Positions 5,924 to 14,572 of a stretch of 30,620 nt of DNA are shown piece by piece. Numbering within the stretch: the first letter of the stretch is position 1; each line of letters opens with the position of its first letter. A program made the translations under genes and the position numbers. The notes under the pieces were generated by a model. The model was not told where the DNA came from. It worked only from the letters and a program-made list of their open reading frames with translations, and did not search any database. The stretch is from a virus. Where the stretch lies: the IMG/VR virus record IMGVR_UViG_3300025141_008865, positions 1 to 30,620 of that record; one strand, 5' to 3'.

Positions 5924-8900
5924 GCTTTGGCCCTCGTGCCTATCAGGCGAATCCCTATAAACTGGACGGTGCCATCATATGTGTCTGTCTCGCCAGTGCT
6001 ATCTCTCCAGATGACGCCCTTGACGAAATCCCCCACCGCCAGCGTTGAGGCGCCGAACAGGGTGCCGAGGTCATCGACTACCATGTCACCTGACGAGTAC
6101 GCGGTGATCACTTTCTCGCCTGTTATACCGAAGAGGGTGCCGCCCGAGGTGGTCGCCTCATTATCAGCCACGGCCCGAGCGTCGATTCCCATGTATGCTA
6201 CATCACCGTCGTCTGGCGCACCGCTGAGTCTATAGTACGCCTTCGCTGTTACGACGGCTCCTACATCGAGGTCTCCAGGCACGGCGAGGTTGAAGGCCAT
6301 TCCCCGCTTCTGGCTGGATGTAAAATTATATATGGCTGTGTAGCCGTCATAGTCTGACGAGCTCGATATTCCTGGGTTAGCCGCTGCGAGCGTCCCGCTG
6401 CCTCCGTCGATGACGGTGGAGCCGTGCAGGGATAGCCACATCTCCCAAACGAGGTTTGGTATCGCGTCCACCTTCACCTTGTCGGCGGCGGTGAGGGCAC
6501 CCGCCAGGGATGTAGTCGCCGCCACCACCTGAGCACCGGCGGCGCTTGCCGCTACACCTGCCACCGTGGAGCTTATCGTACCTTCATCAAGTTGGAGCTC
6601 TCCGCCTACGATTTCCAGCCCGCCGTTAGAGACGAGGTCGGCGGTAGTGATTACGCCCGACAAGCCGGTAACGCCTGAGAAGTTCCAGGTGCCCTTAGCG
6701 TTGTGGGTAGCCTCTTCTGCGCCCACGCTTATCACTGGCGACCCACTCGAGGAGCCGAGGACGTTGCCCGTTAGCGCCGCCGCCGTCAGCGTCCCGCCTT
6801 CAGCGACAAACCAATTGCCGGCGGAGTCCTTGAACGGCTTCCCTCCATCGGAGAAGGCTTCGGCGTCTAGTGTCGGGAGCAGGACTGGCCGAATCATCCC
6901 CGTGGAGCCGCTTGGTGGTATGTTCTCCGTCATTGCAGCGGACAGGGTGATGGTGGTGGCCGTGTGAGTTGCAACGGTGTACTTTGGACGCGCCTCGCTC
7001 CCGCCGTCCGGCGAGAAGGACACATGACCTCCGTTATATCTGGCGTCCGCGTGGATGGGGAACGCAAGCTGCAGGACCGTCGTGGTGCTGCCGGTGGTTA
7101 GCTGTATAACCTGCCCACCCACTGGCACCGCCAGGGAGCCGCCAAGGACTCCGGCCTGGAGGAGTTCGTCGGCCCTTTCTGCTGAATACTGGGGTAGTGT
7201 GGCGATCTCTGGGCCGTTGGAGTCGTCCAGCGTCGCGGTGGATCCGGCGCCGGGATCACTGAGCGAGACATGGGCGCCGCCCGGGACACTGACACCGACC
7301 ACGCCGCCTGTATAGAGCTCCTCGACCAGATACGGAGGGTGGAAGCCGATGGAGCCGGTGACGCTCAGAGGGTTAACGGTGTGCGGTCCTTTGACACCGA
7401 TAGAGACCTGCACACCGCCCACCGCCGCATCCTTCAGCGGTGTGACCGCGACACGAGCAGAGACCGACATGGGGCCGTGGCTGACATCGCAGCCCTGAAC
7501 GGTGGCTGGCGCTGGTGGCTTCGGCCTTGAGGCCAAGCACTTGAGATTCGCCTCCAGGTGCTTCTGCTTGTCCTTTATGCTCTTGAGCTCCGCCGTCTCA
7601 GACACGAAGCGCTTCTCGAATAGCTCCTGCCCGAGATCATCCCCGAACCCTCGCGAGTCGAATGACAATGAGGTCGCACCGCTTCGGAAGTCGAACCGGA
7701 GCGAGGAGCAAAGGCCCCAGAATCGCCGCTGCTCCGTCACCTGTCCAGTGGCGAAGCCCGTGGCGCCACCGCCGAAGGCGACCCGGAAGCCGAGGTCTGA
7801 GAGGCCGAGCCACCTGGTCACGCCTCGGAGGTTGAGTTCGCCGGTGTAGTGCGGCTGTGAAACCTTGCGCCAGATCGAGGCCGCGACGAGGCTGAACTGG
7901 TCGTCTTGGCTCTCGTGCTCGTAGCTGTCGGTGGTGAGGACGAGCTCTTCGGCGTGTTTGTAATACAGGTTCGCGAGGCCAGCGTAACCGGCGCCTGGCA
8001 CCCTCGCCTTATGCACCTCGTTCGTAAACTTCTTCACGTTCATCGTGAACTCACGCGGAGGCGGTGGCGACGGTGGGAGCTGGGCGCATATCTCCTCCCA
8101 TGTCGGAGGCGGTGGAGGCTTCGGTATAACCCACGCCCTCGGCACCCCACCATTGAGCGGGTCTGCCGGGTTCAGGTTATGGTAATCGACCTGCTCCTGA
8201 AACGTGCGCGGCGCCGTCGTCGTCTGGTCGGCTGGTATGGCTTGCTGGCTCATCGTCAGGCCGGCATATCCGCCGCCGCCCGTGCCTGCCTGGAGGCTTG
8301 GATGGTTCATCGACGAGCACATGCCCGGTTGTATGTCGTCCGCATCATTAGACGCAGAGGTGCTCTCGATGCGCCACACGCGACCAACGGCCCATCGTAG
8401 GTTAGGGTTTCGGGGCTTGTGGATCTCGCTGGAGCTCATCTGGAACTTATCCGGCGCCCCGTCGTTTACCTCGTCCTGCAAGCTGGGGATGGTGGCGGTT
8501 ATGTCTCTGTCGAGGTCGATCCGATAACGCCTGATGGTGTTTGCGGGTCCGTCCATCCAGCCAGCTCGGGCGAAGAAGTCGATAATAGCCGACACGTTCG
8601 CGCTCTCAATGTCCGTGGCGGCGCCCGCTTGAGTCAGGACATGGAAAGCCGTTCCTGTCCACTCGCTGGCGCCGGTGCTCTCGTTCTGGATGTCGTGATC
8701 ATCCTCATAGGCGCTGTGCGCCTCAGAGAAATAGATCCGTGTGAATTCGTTGGGCGCCGATCCTATGGTCTCTATCTCGTCGATGGCGATGCCGTTGCCG
8801 TCCTGTCCTCTGTCGGTTCGGCGCTCTGCGTGGGCGGTGTGCTCATAGTTTGCCAGGTATGCAGGGTCGTAGCCCGCGACAATCTGCGCCAATATGCGAG

Positions 8901-10263
8901 AGCCTGACGGCCCGCCTCCCACCGTTTGCTTGACGCTCTTTTCCTCATACTTGGCACGGCGTCCGACGATGGAGACGGCGCTATAGACCCCTTGTAGGTC
9001 AACGGAGAGCGAATGGTCGCGGGTGTCGCCCTCCAAGTCAACGGTCAGGAGTGGAGGCCGAGCGTGTTCGGAATACATCGGCAGGATGAAGTCGCCGGCG
9101 ACATAGCTGAATCCCACCGGCGCCGTTAGCTCGAGCGACTGAGACCCGCCGAGAACGACGGCTGTGACGTTCGCCACCTCGGTTTGAAATAGGTCGGTGG
9201 CACTCATCAGGCGCACCGTGGAGCCGGCGCCCGAGATGGCAAACATAGAGGCGTCGTCGAGATACCACTTGAGCTTATCCACCACCACGCTATTGATTGT
9301 GGCCTTGTCGCCATCAGATAGGAGGTCATGGCGCACCGGTCGGATGTGCCACACGCGAGTCCGTGGGTCTACGACCAGATCATGGTCTGGAACGTGCGAC
9401 CGGATCAGGCCGCGCACGATGTCGCCGAAGCCAGTGTTCTCGAATACCGTCTTCGGTGGGATGTCAGTAAAGGCCGCGATCTCGTCGGCGTCGAATAGAT
9501 CGTCTGACGCACCGGCGATTATGCCCCGGTCATAGAGGTCGCTCTGGTAGTGAACTTGCAGGTAGTCCAGGATCTGGGCCAGGGTCATCTGGGCTGCCGC
9601 TGGGTTTAGCGGCTGTCCGTAGCGGTAGCGGGTTGCCGCCGCCGCCGCCGTGTCGCGGTTCTTGATTGCCACGAACCAGTCCGGGTCAGTCGGCTCGTCC
9701 ACGTTGAATATCAACCACGGGATGGTCAGCCCCTCGGATACGTCCTGCATGCCCTTTATCTTGTTGGCGTATCGGATGGGGTCGATGCAGCGGACCTGGA
9801 ACACCCGCTGCCCTCGGTCGTTCTCAACGCGGCGCACGTCGTCAATGTATCCGTAGAATAGCTTGATCTGAGATGAGGCCGTCTGGCTGGCGCTGTGCCA
9901 GCTCGCCCACGCCCCGCCGACCGGGAGCGCCGCGCCCACTTCGGCAGAGAATTCAACGCGGTCGGCAGGTGATAGGCCGAGGCTGTTGTAATTCGTGAAG
10001 TCCTGAACCTCGAAGGTGAACTCTTTACCGTTGCCGTCAGCGGTGAGGCTGTCGAGCTCGAAGGTCATCCGCTCCATGCCTCCGGCCTTGATGCCGCCCC
10101 AACTGTAGTTATGGCCGGAGAGGAATGCGTTGTCGATCTTCAGAGTGGCATCAGAATCAGCAGCGGCATCGTCCTGGATGACGGTAACGGCGGTGGTGAC
10201 GGAGCTCCAGATTTTGATCTTTTTCTGCTTGAGTTCCTCGATGGCGTGAGAGTCTGCGCCCAT
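5920..10263 (-). CDS. Tail tip / fibre protein, likely receptor-binding
   Basis: 1447 aa, the largest gene. The N-terminal ~700 residues look like a baseplate hub/tail-tip region (beta-rich, follows the distal tail gene). A proline-rich hinge lies at about 707-740 (PKPPPPPTWEEICAQLPPSP). The C-terminal half is low in charge and rich in Gly, Ser, Thr and Val, with fibre-like shaft sequence (about 1130-1290) and a distal globular domain of about 150 residues. It probably combines the roles of tail tip (lambda J-like) and host-recognition fibre. The ATG overlaps the previous stop (TAATG). No endolysin-type catalytic motif was seen in it. It is the only candidate receptor-binding protein in the genome. 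Confidence 0.8.
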   Translation of the reverse strand: MGADSHAIEELKQKKIKIWSSVTTAVTVIQDDAAADSDATLKIDNAFLSGHNYSWGGIKAGGMERMTFELDSLTADGNGKEFTFEVQDFTNYNSLGLSPADRVEFSAEVGAALPVGGAWASWHSASQTASSQIKLFYGYIDDVRRVENDRGQRVFQVRCIDPIRYANKIKGMQDVSEGLTIPWLIFNVDEPTDPDWFVAIKNRDTAAAAATRYRYGQPLNPAAAQMTLAQILDYLQVHYQSDLYDRGIIAGASDDLFDADEIAAFTDIPPKTVFENTGFGDIVRGLIRSHVPDHDLVVDPRTRVWHIRPVRHDLLSDGDKATINSVVVDKLKWYLDDASMFAISGAGSTVRLMSATDLFQTEVANVTAVVLGGSQSLELTAPVGFSYVAGDFILPMYSEHARPPLLTVDLEGDTRDHSLSVDLQGVYSAVSIVGRRAKYEEKSVKQTVGGGPSGSRILAQIVAGYDPAYLANYEHTAHAERRTDRGQDGNGIAIDEIETIGSAPNEFTRIYFSEAHSAYEDDHDIQNESTGASEWTGTAFHVLTQAGAATDIESANVSAIIDFFARAGWMDGPANTIRRYRIDLDRDITATIPSLQDEVNDGAPDKFQMSSSEIHKPRNPNLRWAVGRVWRIESTSASNDADDIQPGMCSSMNHPSLQAGTGGGGYAGLTMSQQAIPADQTTTAPRTFQEQVDYHNLNPADPLNGGVPRAWVIPKPPPPPTWEEICAQLPPSPPPPREFTMNVKKFTNEVHKARVPGAGYAGLANLYYKHAEELVLTTDSYEHESQDDQFSLVAASIWRKVSQPHYTGELNLRGVTRWLGLSDLGFRVAFGGGATGFATGQVTEQRRFWGLCSSLRFDFRSGATSLSFDSRGFGDDLGQELFEKRFVSETAELKSIKDKQKHLEANLKCLASRPKPPAPATVQGCDVSHGPMSVSARVAVTPLKDAAVGGVQVSIGVKGPHTVNPLSVTGSIGFHPPYLVEELYTGGVVGVSVPGGAHVSLSDPGAGSTATLDDSNGPEIATLPQYSAERADELLQAGVLGGSLAVPVGGQVIQLTTGSTTTVLQLAFPIHADARYNGGHVSFSPDGGSEARPKYTVATHTATTITLSAAMTENIPPSGSTGMIRPVLLPTLDAEAFSDGGKPFKDSAGNWFVAEGGTLTAAALTGNVLGSSSGSPVISVGAEEATHNAKGTWNFSGVTGLSGVITTADLVSNGGLEIVGGELQLDEGTISSTVAGVAASAAGAQVVAATTSLAGALTAADKVKVDAIPNLVWEMWLSLHGSTVIDGGSGTLAAANPGISSSSDYDGYTAIYNFTSSQKRGMAFNLAVPGDLDVGAVVTAKAYYRLSGAPDDGDVAYMGIDARAVADNEATTSGGTLFGITGEKVITAYSSGDMVVDDLGTLFGASTLAVGDFVKGVIWRDSTGETDTYDGTVQFIGIRLIGTRAKA

Positions 10264-10997
10264 TACAAGTCCCCATTGATTGGGTCAAGGGTGCCGCCCC
10301 ACCTAAGCTCGATCTCCTTCAGGAAGTCCTTAGGCGCTGGTCCGCTGCCGTCGAGTTCGGGCTCAGATAGCAGCGCCACCTCTGGCATGTGCCAGTCCAG
10401 GCGGTACATCTTCGTCCCGTTGTCCTTGGCGTAGGCGATGGCATCGACCTCTATCTGGCTCGTGCTGACTGCTGTGATCTTCGCAACCTCCCAGTCGAAG
10501 GTCGTGGCGCTGTCCTCGTCGATGAAGAGAAGATACTGCCCCACGCTCCACCCGTAGGCGGCGGTGGATATGTCAACGGCGGTCGTGAACTGCTCAGACG
10601 TGCCGACTTCGACCCCAGACGCATCGCCAACGGCGGCGAGATCCTTCTCTGAGTGGGTCGTGCCATTGGCATCGCGGACGAAGCATAGCGGCCCCATCTG
10701 GCTGTGGCCGGTGGTCGGCGAGATGATCGTGGCGAGCGAGGTGGCGAAGGTTCTAATGCGATCCCAGAAGGCGCTCGCCGTCTCTGCGCCGTTATATCCT
10801 CGCTTAAATGCGATCTGTGTGGACACCTCCCACCAGGCGCTACCACCTCGAGCGTATCCGTGCGCCTTCGCAGCCCCCACGCTGGTCTGAAACTCTGGCG
10901 GCGTGTGGTGCAGGAGGATCATGGGCCGCTTTTGCATAAAGTCACCCAGCCGGAGATCCTTAAAGAATAGCTGGTAGTGTGTCTCTGGGTTTGGCAT
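10263..10997 (-). CDS. Distal tail / minor tail protein
   Basis: 244 aa, between the tape measure and tail-tip genes, the place of the distal tail (Dit-like) or minor tail protein in siphoviruses. No family is recognised with certainty. The sequence is beta-rich with many aromatic residues (HYQLFFKDLRLGDF at the start, FDWEVAKITAV near 167-177). Both ends overlap neighbours by TAATG junctions, so expression is stoichiometrically tied to the tail operon. Assignment is mainly by position. Confidence 0.65.
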   Translation of the reverse strand: MPNPETHYQLFFKDLRLGDFMQKRPMILLHHTPPEFQTSVGAAKAHGYARGGSAWWEVSTQIAFKRGYNGAETASAFWDRIRTFATSLATIISPTTGHSQMGPLCFVRDANGTTHSEKDLAAVGDASGVEVGTSEQFTTAVDISTAAYGWSVGQYLLFIDEDSATTFDWEVAKITAVSTSQIEVDAIAYAKDNGTKMYRLDWHMPEVALLSEPELDGSGPAPKDFLKEIELRWGGTLDPINGDL

Positions 10998-13738
10998 TAG
11001 GCCGTCTTCCTCGCTTCGCGTCTGACCTGTTCAAGCTGGCGCTGTAGTGCCTTAAGCTCCGCCTTCAGTTTGTTGATGTCCTGCGCCTCTTTCTCCAAGA
11101 TGTCCAGCACCTGCTTCTCCAAGTCGGCGGTCTTCTCGCCAAGGGCAAGCCGCTCCTCTTGGGCTGCCTTCTGAGCTGCGACCGCCTCCTGCCTCGTGGC
11201 TTCCAATTCTGTCTGCTTCGCATTTCCCTCCGTAACTATGGCCGCGATCTCCTTCTGGAGGTCAATGATGGCGGTGGTGCCTTGCGGGTTGACTACGTTT
11301 GCCATCATATCGCGAAGGCCCGGCACGCCAGCCTCCAGGAGACTGCCAGCCCGCTCCATGCCTTGAGCGCCGAAACCCTGGAAGCCGCCGCCCCCGCCGA
11401 ATGAGGCAGACCCGAGGAATTGCCGCTCTTGCGCCTTCTGGGCTCTGCGCTGTTCGCGCTGCGCCCTGCGCTGTAGTGATCGGCCTCTGGTCGTCGTCGC
11501 GGTCTGGCCTCCTGTCAGGAAGGATCGGACGGACTTGTCGAGGTCTTGGGCCGCTTTCTCCTTCGCGGCCTGTAGCGCCTCACCTGTTGCGGCCATCGCG
11601 TCAGAGATCGCCTTGCCAGCTTCGGCCACGTCGTTCTTGAGGTCAGCGAACACCTTTGGGAATCCACGGATCTCGTCCGCGATGTCGTTGAGGAGGTCGG
11701 CCATGCCTGTCCCAGAGGCGCCCACCTTGGCGCCTGACACGTTCGATAGGCCAGCCCTGAGCGCATCTCCTACCTTCTCACGCTTATCGGTCTCCTTCGT
11801 CAGAGCTCGGATGCTCTCCTTGATGACCTTCTCTTGATCCTTGAGCGCCTTCGTCGCCGCCTTTGCTGCGTCGGCTTCGGCCTTCTTGAGTTTTGCGGTA
11901 AATGCGGCGCCCTTCGCGGCTTGGTCTGCGAGCTCCCTCTCTAGATTTGCCTGGCGCTCGAGCTGCGACCCGCCCGCCCCGGTGGCCGTAATGCCGCCCG
12001 CCGATGGGCCGCCCTTCACCCTGCCGGTGGTGGCCGCTTGGGTGTTGAGCTCTGTGGCCTTCCTGTTCGCCTCTATCGCTCGCCGCAGTAATATTATCTT
12101 ATCGTCTGAGATGCGGTTCTGGACAAATCTTTGCTCTTCTCTGGATTCCCTGATACCTGCCCTGTCTCGTCTAAACTCGCGTTTTCTGAGATCACCTTGT
12201 CCGGGTTGTCCTGGTGGGCCAAGGAACTCCAGCAGGGCCGGGAATATCTTACCCCCTGACTCGACCGCGTGGGAGACGAAAACGTCCCACTGTTCCATTA
12301 AGACGCTCCCCATATTGAAGGCGAGAGAGTCGAAACGGATGCTTAGAATCTTAAACGCATCAGCAGACGGGTTTGTCATCGCTTCCCAAAACGCCCCCCC
12401 TGCATTGGTGAGCGATTTCCTGAGCTCCGTATTCTTGCCGACGAGGAAGTCCAGAACAGAACCAGCCCCGCCCTTCAGAGCATCAAACCCACCCTTTACG
12501 GCGCTCATGATCTCGTCCGCAGAGAAGCCCTTGATAAACTCAGCCCACCGACCAGCGACCTCTGTGAGCGCGGGCAGGAACTTCTCTCCGACCTCTGCCG
12601 AGACGTTCGAGAATGCGGCCCCAAGCTGGCCCATCCTGTCAACCGCGAGTAACTGCTCCTCGCCCATTCCAGCCATTTTTTCGCGGATCGCCTGAAACGC
12701 GGCGCCCTGAAACGCCAGCTTTTTCTCACTGTCCGTCAGCTCGTCGGTCGTTCGCCCTATGGCTTTCGCGTATGATTCATTCGCGGCCTCAATTTTGATA
12801 ATCAAACCGAGGTTATCGAGGATGAGGCGAGACTGGCGCCCGATGCCTATGGCGAGATCGTCGAAACCCTCTGAGGCGGTGCGGCCCATGACCTTCCCGA
12901 GCCGACGCCCCGCGGTTATTAAAAACTGGAGCTGTTTTGTCGTATCTGCTGAACCCAGCAACATAGCCTTATTAGACTGGGCCATGAGGTCGAGGTCTGA
13001 AACAGTGCCCCGCGCAGCCGACCTCAGATCCTTCAAGACCTCGGCCTGATCCCCGAGCCCCTTGGACGCTGTGAGCGACCCGAAGCCCTCGGCCAGTGGC
13101 TGCTTCTTCACGGCCAGCCGGAGAGCGTTGCCGAAGGCCGCAGCCGATACGGTCAGGGCCGCCGTCAGCCCGACCTTGATTATCCTAAATACCGCCTTAA
13201 AAGCGGTGGTAAATATCTTGGTGATGATAGAGGCGAGGCCAGAGAGCGCCTTGGCCGCGATGCCTGCGATGCCCGAGAATGCCTTTACAGCGCCCGCCGT
13301 GATCGACGAGCCAACAGACGTTGTAATGGCCGCCGGATTGATCGACGGCGCGGTCGGCAGAGCTGGTGGCCCGACACGACCACCGCCACCTCCGCGAGGA
13401 GTCCTGACCGCCGCTGCCGCCTTGGCGACTCCCTGGGTCTCCTTGCGTAGTCGAGCCATGGCCTGGGTCGTTCGCTGGACGGATTGCGTGGAGGCGTTGT
13501 AGTGCGCCGGGATAGTCTTCGCAACAGCCGCCACGCGCATAGTCGCCTGAGCGTTGGCGCCCATCGCTTTGTTCAACGTGAGGACAGCCTGAGTGGCCGT
13601 CTGGAAATGAGACGCGAGGGTTTTGGAGATCTGAGCGAATCGAGCCGTAGACCGCTCTGCTGCGGCGATCATCTTGGTCATGCGCTCGAAGGCTTTATTG
13701 GCGCTCGATGCGTTCGCTTTAATCGTCAGCGTTGCCAC
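10997..13738 (-). CDS. Tail tape measure protein
   Basis: 913 aa, sets tail length and leaves the tail during DNA ejection. It shows a long helical Ala/Lys/Gln-rich composition, a hydrophobic central region (about 150-215: AGIAAKALSGLASIITKIF and following) as in other tape measures, and coiled coils at about 600-660 and 850-910. It follows the frameshifting chaperone pair, as expected. GTG start at 13738 with GGAGG about 10 nt upstream. By the usual rule of about 0.15 nm per residue the tail would be roughly 135 nm. This is an estimate from family behaviour, not a measurement. Confidence 0.88.
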   Translation of the reverse strand: MATLTIKANASSANKAFERMTKMIAAAERSTARFAQISKTLASHFQTATQAVLTLNKAMGANAQATMRVAAVAKTIPAHYNASTQSVQRTTQAMARLRKETQGVAKAAAAVRTPRGGGGGRVGPPALPTAPSINPAAITTSVGSSITAGAVKAFSGIAGIAAKALSGLASIITKIFTTAFKAVFRIIKVGLTAALTVSAAAFGNALRLAVKKQPLAEGFGSLTASKGLGDQAEVLKDLRSAARGTVSDLDLMAQSNKAMLLGSADTTKQLQFLITAGRRLGKVMGRTASEGFDDLAIGIGRQSRLILDNLGLIIKIEAANESYAKAIGRTTDELTDSEKKLAFQGAAFQAIREKMAGMGEEQLLAVDRMGQLGAAFSNVSAEVGEKFLPALTEVAGRWAEFIKGFSADEIMSAVKGGFDALKGGAGSVLDFLVGKNTELRKSLTNAGGAFWEAMTNPSADAFKILSIRFDSLAFNMGSVLMEQWDVFVSHAVESGGKIFPALLEFLGPPGQPGQGDLRKREFRRDRAGIRESREEQRFVQNRISDDKIILLRRAIEANRKATELNTQAATTGRVKGGPSAGGITATGAGGSQLERQANLERELADQAAKGAAFTAKLKKAEADAAKAATKALKDQEKVIKESIRALTKETDKREKVGDALRAGLSNVSGAKVGASGTGMADLLNDIADEIRGFPKVFADLKNDVAEAGKAISDAMAATGEALQAAKEKAAQDLDKSVRSFLTGGQTATTTRGRSLQRRAQREQRRAQKAQERQFLGSASFGGGGGFQGFGAQGMERAGSLLEAGVPGLRDMMANVVNPQGTTAIIDLQKEIAAIVTEGNAKQTELEATRQEAVAAQKAAQEERLALGEKTADLEKQVLDILEKEAQDINKLKAELKALQRQLEQVRREARKTA

Positions 13739-13741
13739 AGT

Positions 13742-14122
13742 CTACCGTCCTCCAAAAGCGCCCATCGTGCCCGCTTGCATCTCGCATAGACCCTTGAAGG
13801 TCTCGTATCCGAGCCTCGCCATGGTGACATCTGCCACCACTGCCGCACCGACTGCCCTGCTCAGGATGGCCGGCAAGTCCTCGACCCGCTGCCCGTCCAT
13901 CGTTCGACCGTTGCGAGAGGCGTAGACGGCTTCGACCGCCGCCTCCAGGTGCTTCTCCTCCGCTGGCTCGTTTATTCCTGCCAGTTCTTGCCCAAGGATG
14001 AGCTCCTGCACCGCTCGCGTTACTCGTTTCCCTCCGCCCCTACGTCCTGTCGGAACATCATAATGCCGCTCACCAGGCGATTCAGATTCTTCTCTGAGAC
14101 GTTGCCGCTCCACTCCTTCCAT
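13742..14122 (-). CDS. Tail assembly chaperone, GT extension frame
   Basis: The open frame starts at 14122, but the protein is most likely made by -1 frameshifting from the upstream gene at 14026. The real T segment is then codons 14026-13742 (94 aa: RVTRAVQELILGQ and onward), fused to 158 residues of the upstream protein for about 252 aa. The part before 14026 overlaps the upstream gene and reads as frame shadow (ERHYDVPTGRRGGGK). It lies directly before the tape measure, the position of lambda gpGT. The fusion binds the tape measure and recruits tail tube subunits. Confidence 0.75.
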   Translation of the reverse strand: MEGVERQRLREESESPGERHYDVPTGRRGGGKRVTRAVQELILGQELAGINEPAEEKHLEAAVEAVYASRNGRTMDGQRVEDLPAILSRAVGAAVVADVTMARLGYETFKGLCEMQAGTMGAFGGR

Positions 14123-14499
14123 GCCTTCATGGGCGCACCCTTGGGCGGTGGGTCGGCGTTGAAGATCGGGGCGTGTTTGCCCTCCACCGCCTTTATGTGA
14201 TGCTTGCAGAACGCTGCATAGGTGTCCAGCGTGTTCTCAGCCTTGACTATGCGCTGGAGCTCGGTGCTCTCCCTCATGGTGCAGTCCTCGAGCAGGACAG
14301 CCACGCCCTCCTCGCGGTCGTCGAAGGAGACGGCTGCGTCTGTGAAGCTGGCGTAGCTGTACCAGTCCGGCGCCTCTGCCTTCACGTCGTCGAGGTCTGG
14401 CACCTGCACGTCTGCGCCCTTCTTGCCTGCGAGCTTCTTGAGCTCCTCTGCCGCTGCGTGGAGCTCGTCAAGCTTTGCATCTTCAACTGTGGTTAGCAT
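14020..14499 (-). CDS. Tail assembly chaperone (gpG-like)
   Basis: 159 aa, acidic and helical, between the tail tube and tape measure genes. Such proteins coat the tape measure during tail assembly. The last codons contain the slippery heptamer G GGA AAC (14032-14026), three codons before the end counting GGA, AAC and GAG, then TAA. A -1 slip enters the downstream frame and makes a longer GT product, as with the lambda G/T site GGGAAAG. ATG 14499 has a weak GAGGAC site upstream. The identity rests on position plus the frameshift site rather than on sequence similarity. Confidence 0.8.
   Translation of the reverse strand: MLTTVEDAKLDELHAAAEELKKLAGKKGADVQVPDLDDVKAEAPDWYSYASFTDAAVSFDDREEGVAVLLEDCTMRESTELQRIVKAENTLDTYAAFCKHHIKAVEGKHAPIFNADPPPKGAPMKAWKEWSGNVSEKNLNRLVSGIMMFRQDVGAEGNE
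14026..14032 (-). promoter_or_regulatory. -1 programmed frameshift site GGGAAAC
   Basis: In the frame of the upstream chaperone the heptamer reads G GGA AAC, the canonical X XXY YYZ form. Slipping one base back leaves GGG AAA paired and continues CGA GTA ACG in the frame that ends at 13742. The zero-frame stop TAA lies one codon downstream. Confidence 0.85.
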
Positions 14500-14525
14500 A
14501 TGGTGGTCCTCGGCGGCTGTGGTGG

Positions 14526-14560
14526 TTAAGAAGGAGAGAGCGACCGCCAGCGCCCTCTCC
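14526..14560 (-). terminator. Hairpin after the tail tube gene, likely weak terminator
   Basis: A 10-bp stem (14560-14551 with 14542-14533, one G-U) with an 8-nt loop is followed by TTCTTAA. The T-run is poor, so it would stop only part of transcription or protect the 3' end of the abundant tail tube mRNA. Confidence 0.5.
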
Positions 14561-14572
14561 TGCTGTTACCTA

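Noticed and set aside
11841-12695. 284-codon plus-strand frame opposite the tape measure gene
   Set aside because: Antisense shadow without SD; Ser/Pro/Ala-rich and unlike any known protein, while the minus frame is a coherent tape measure.
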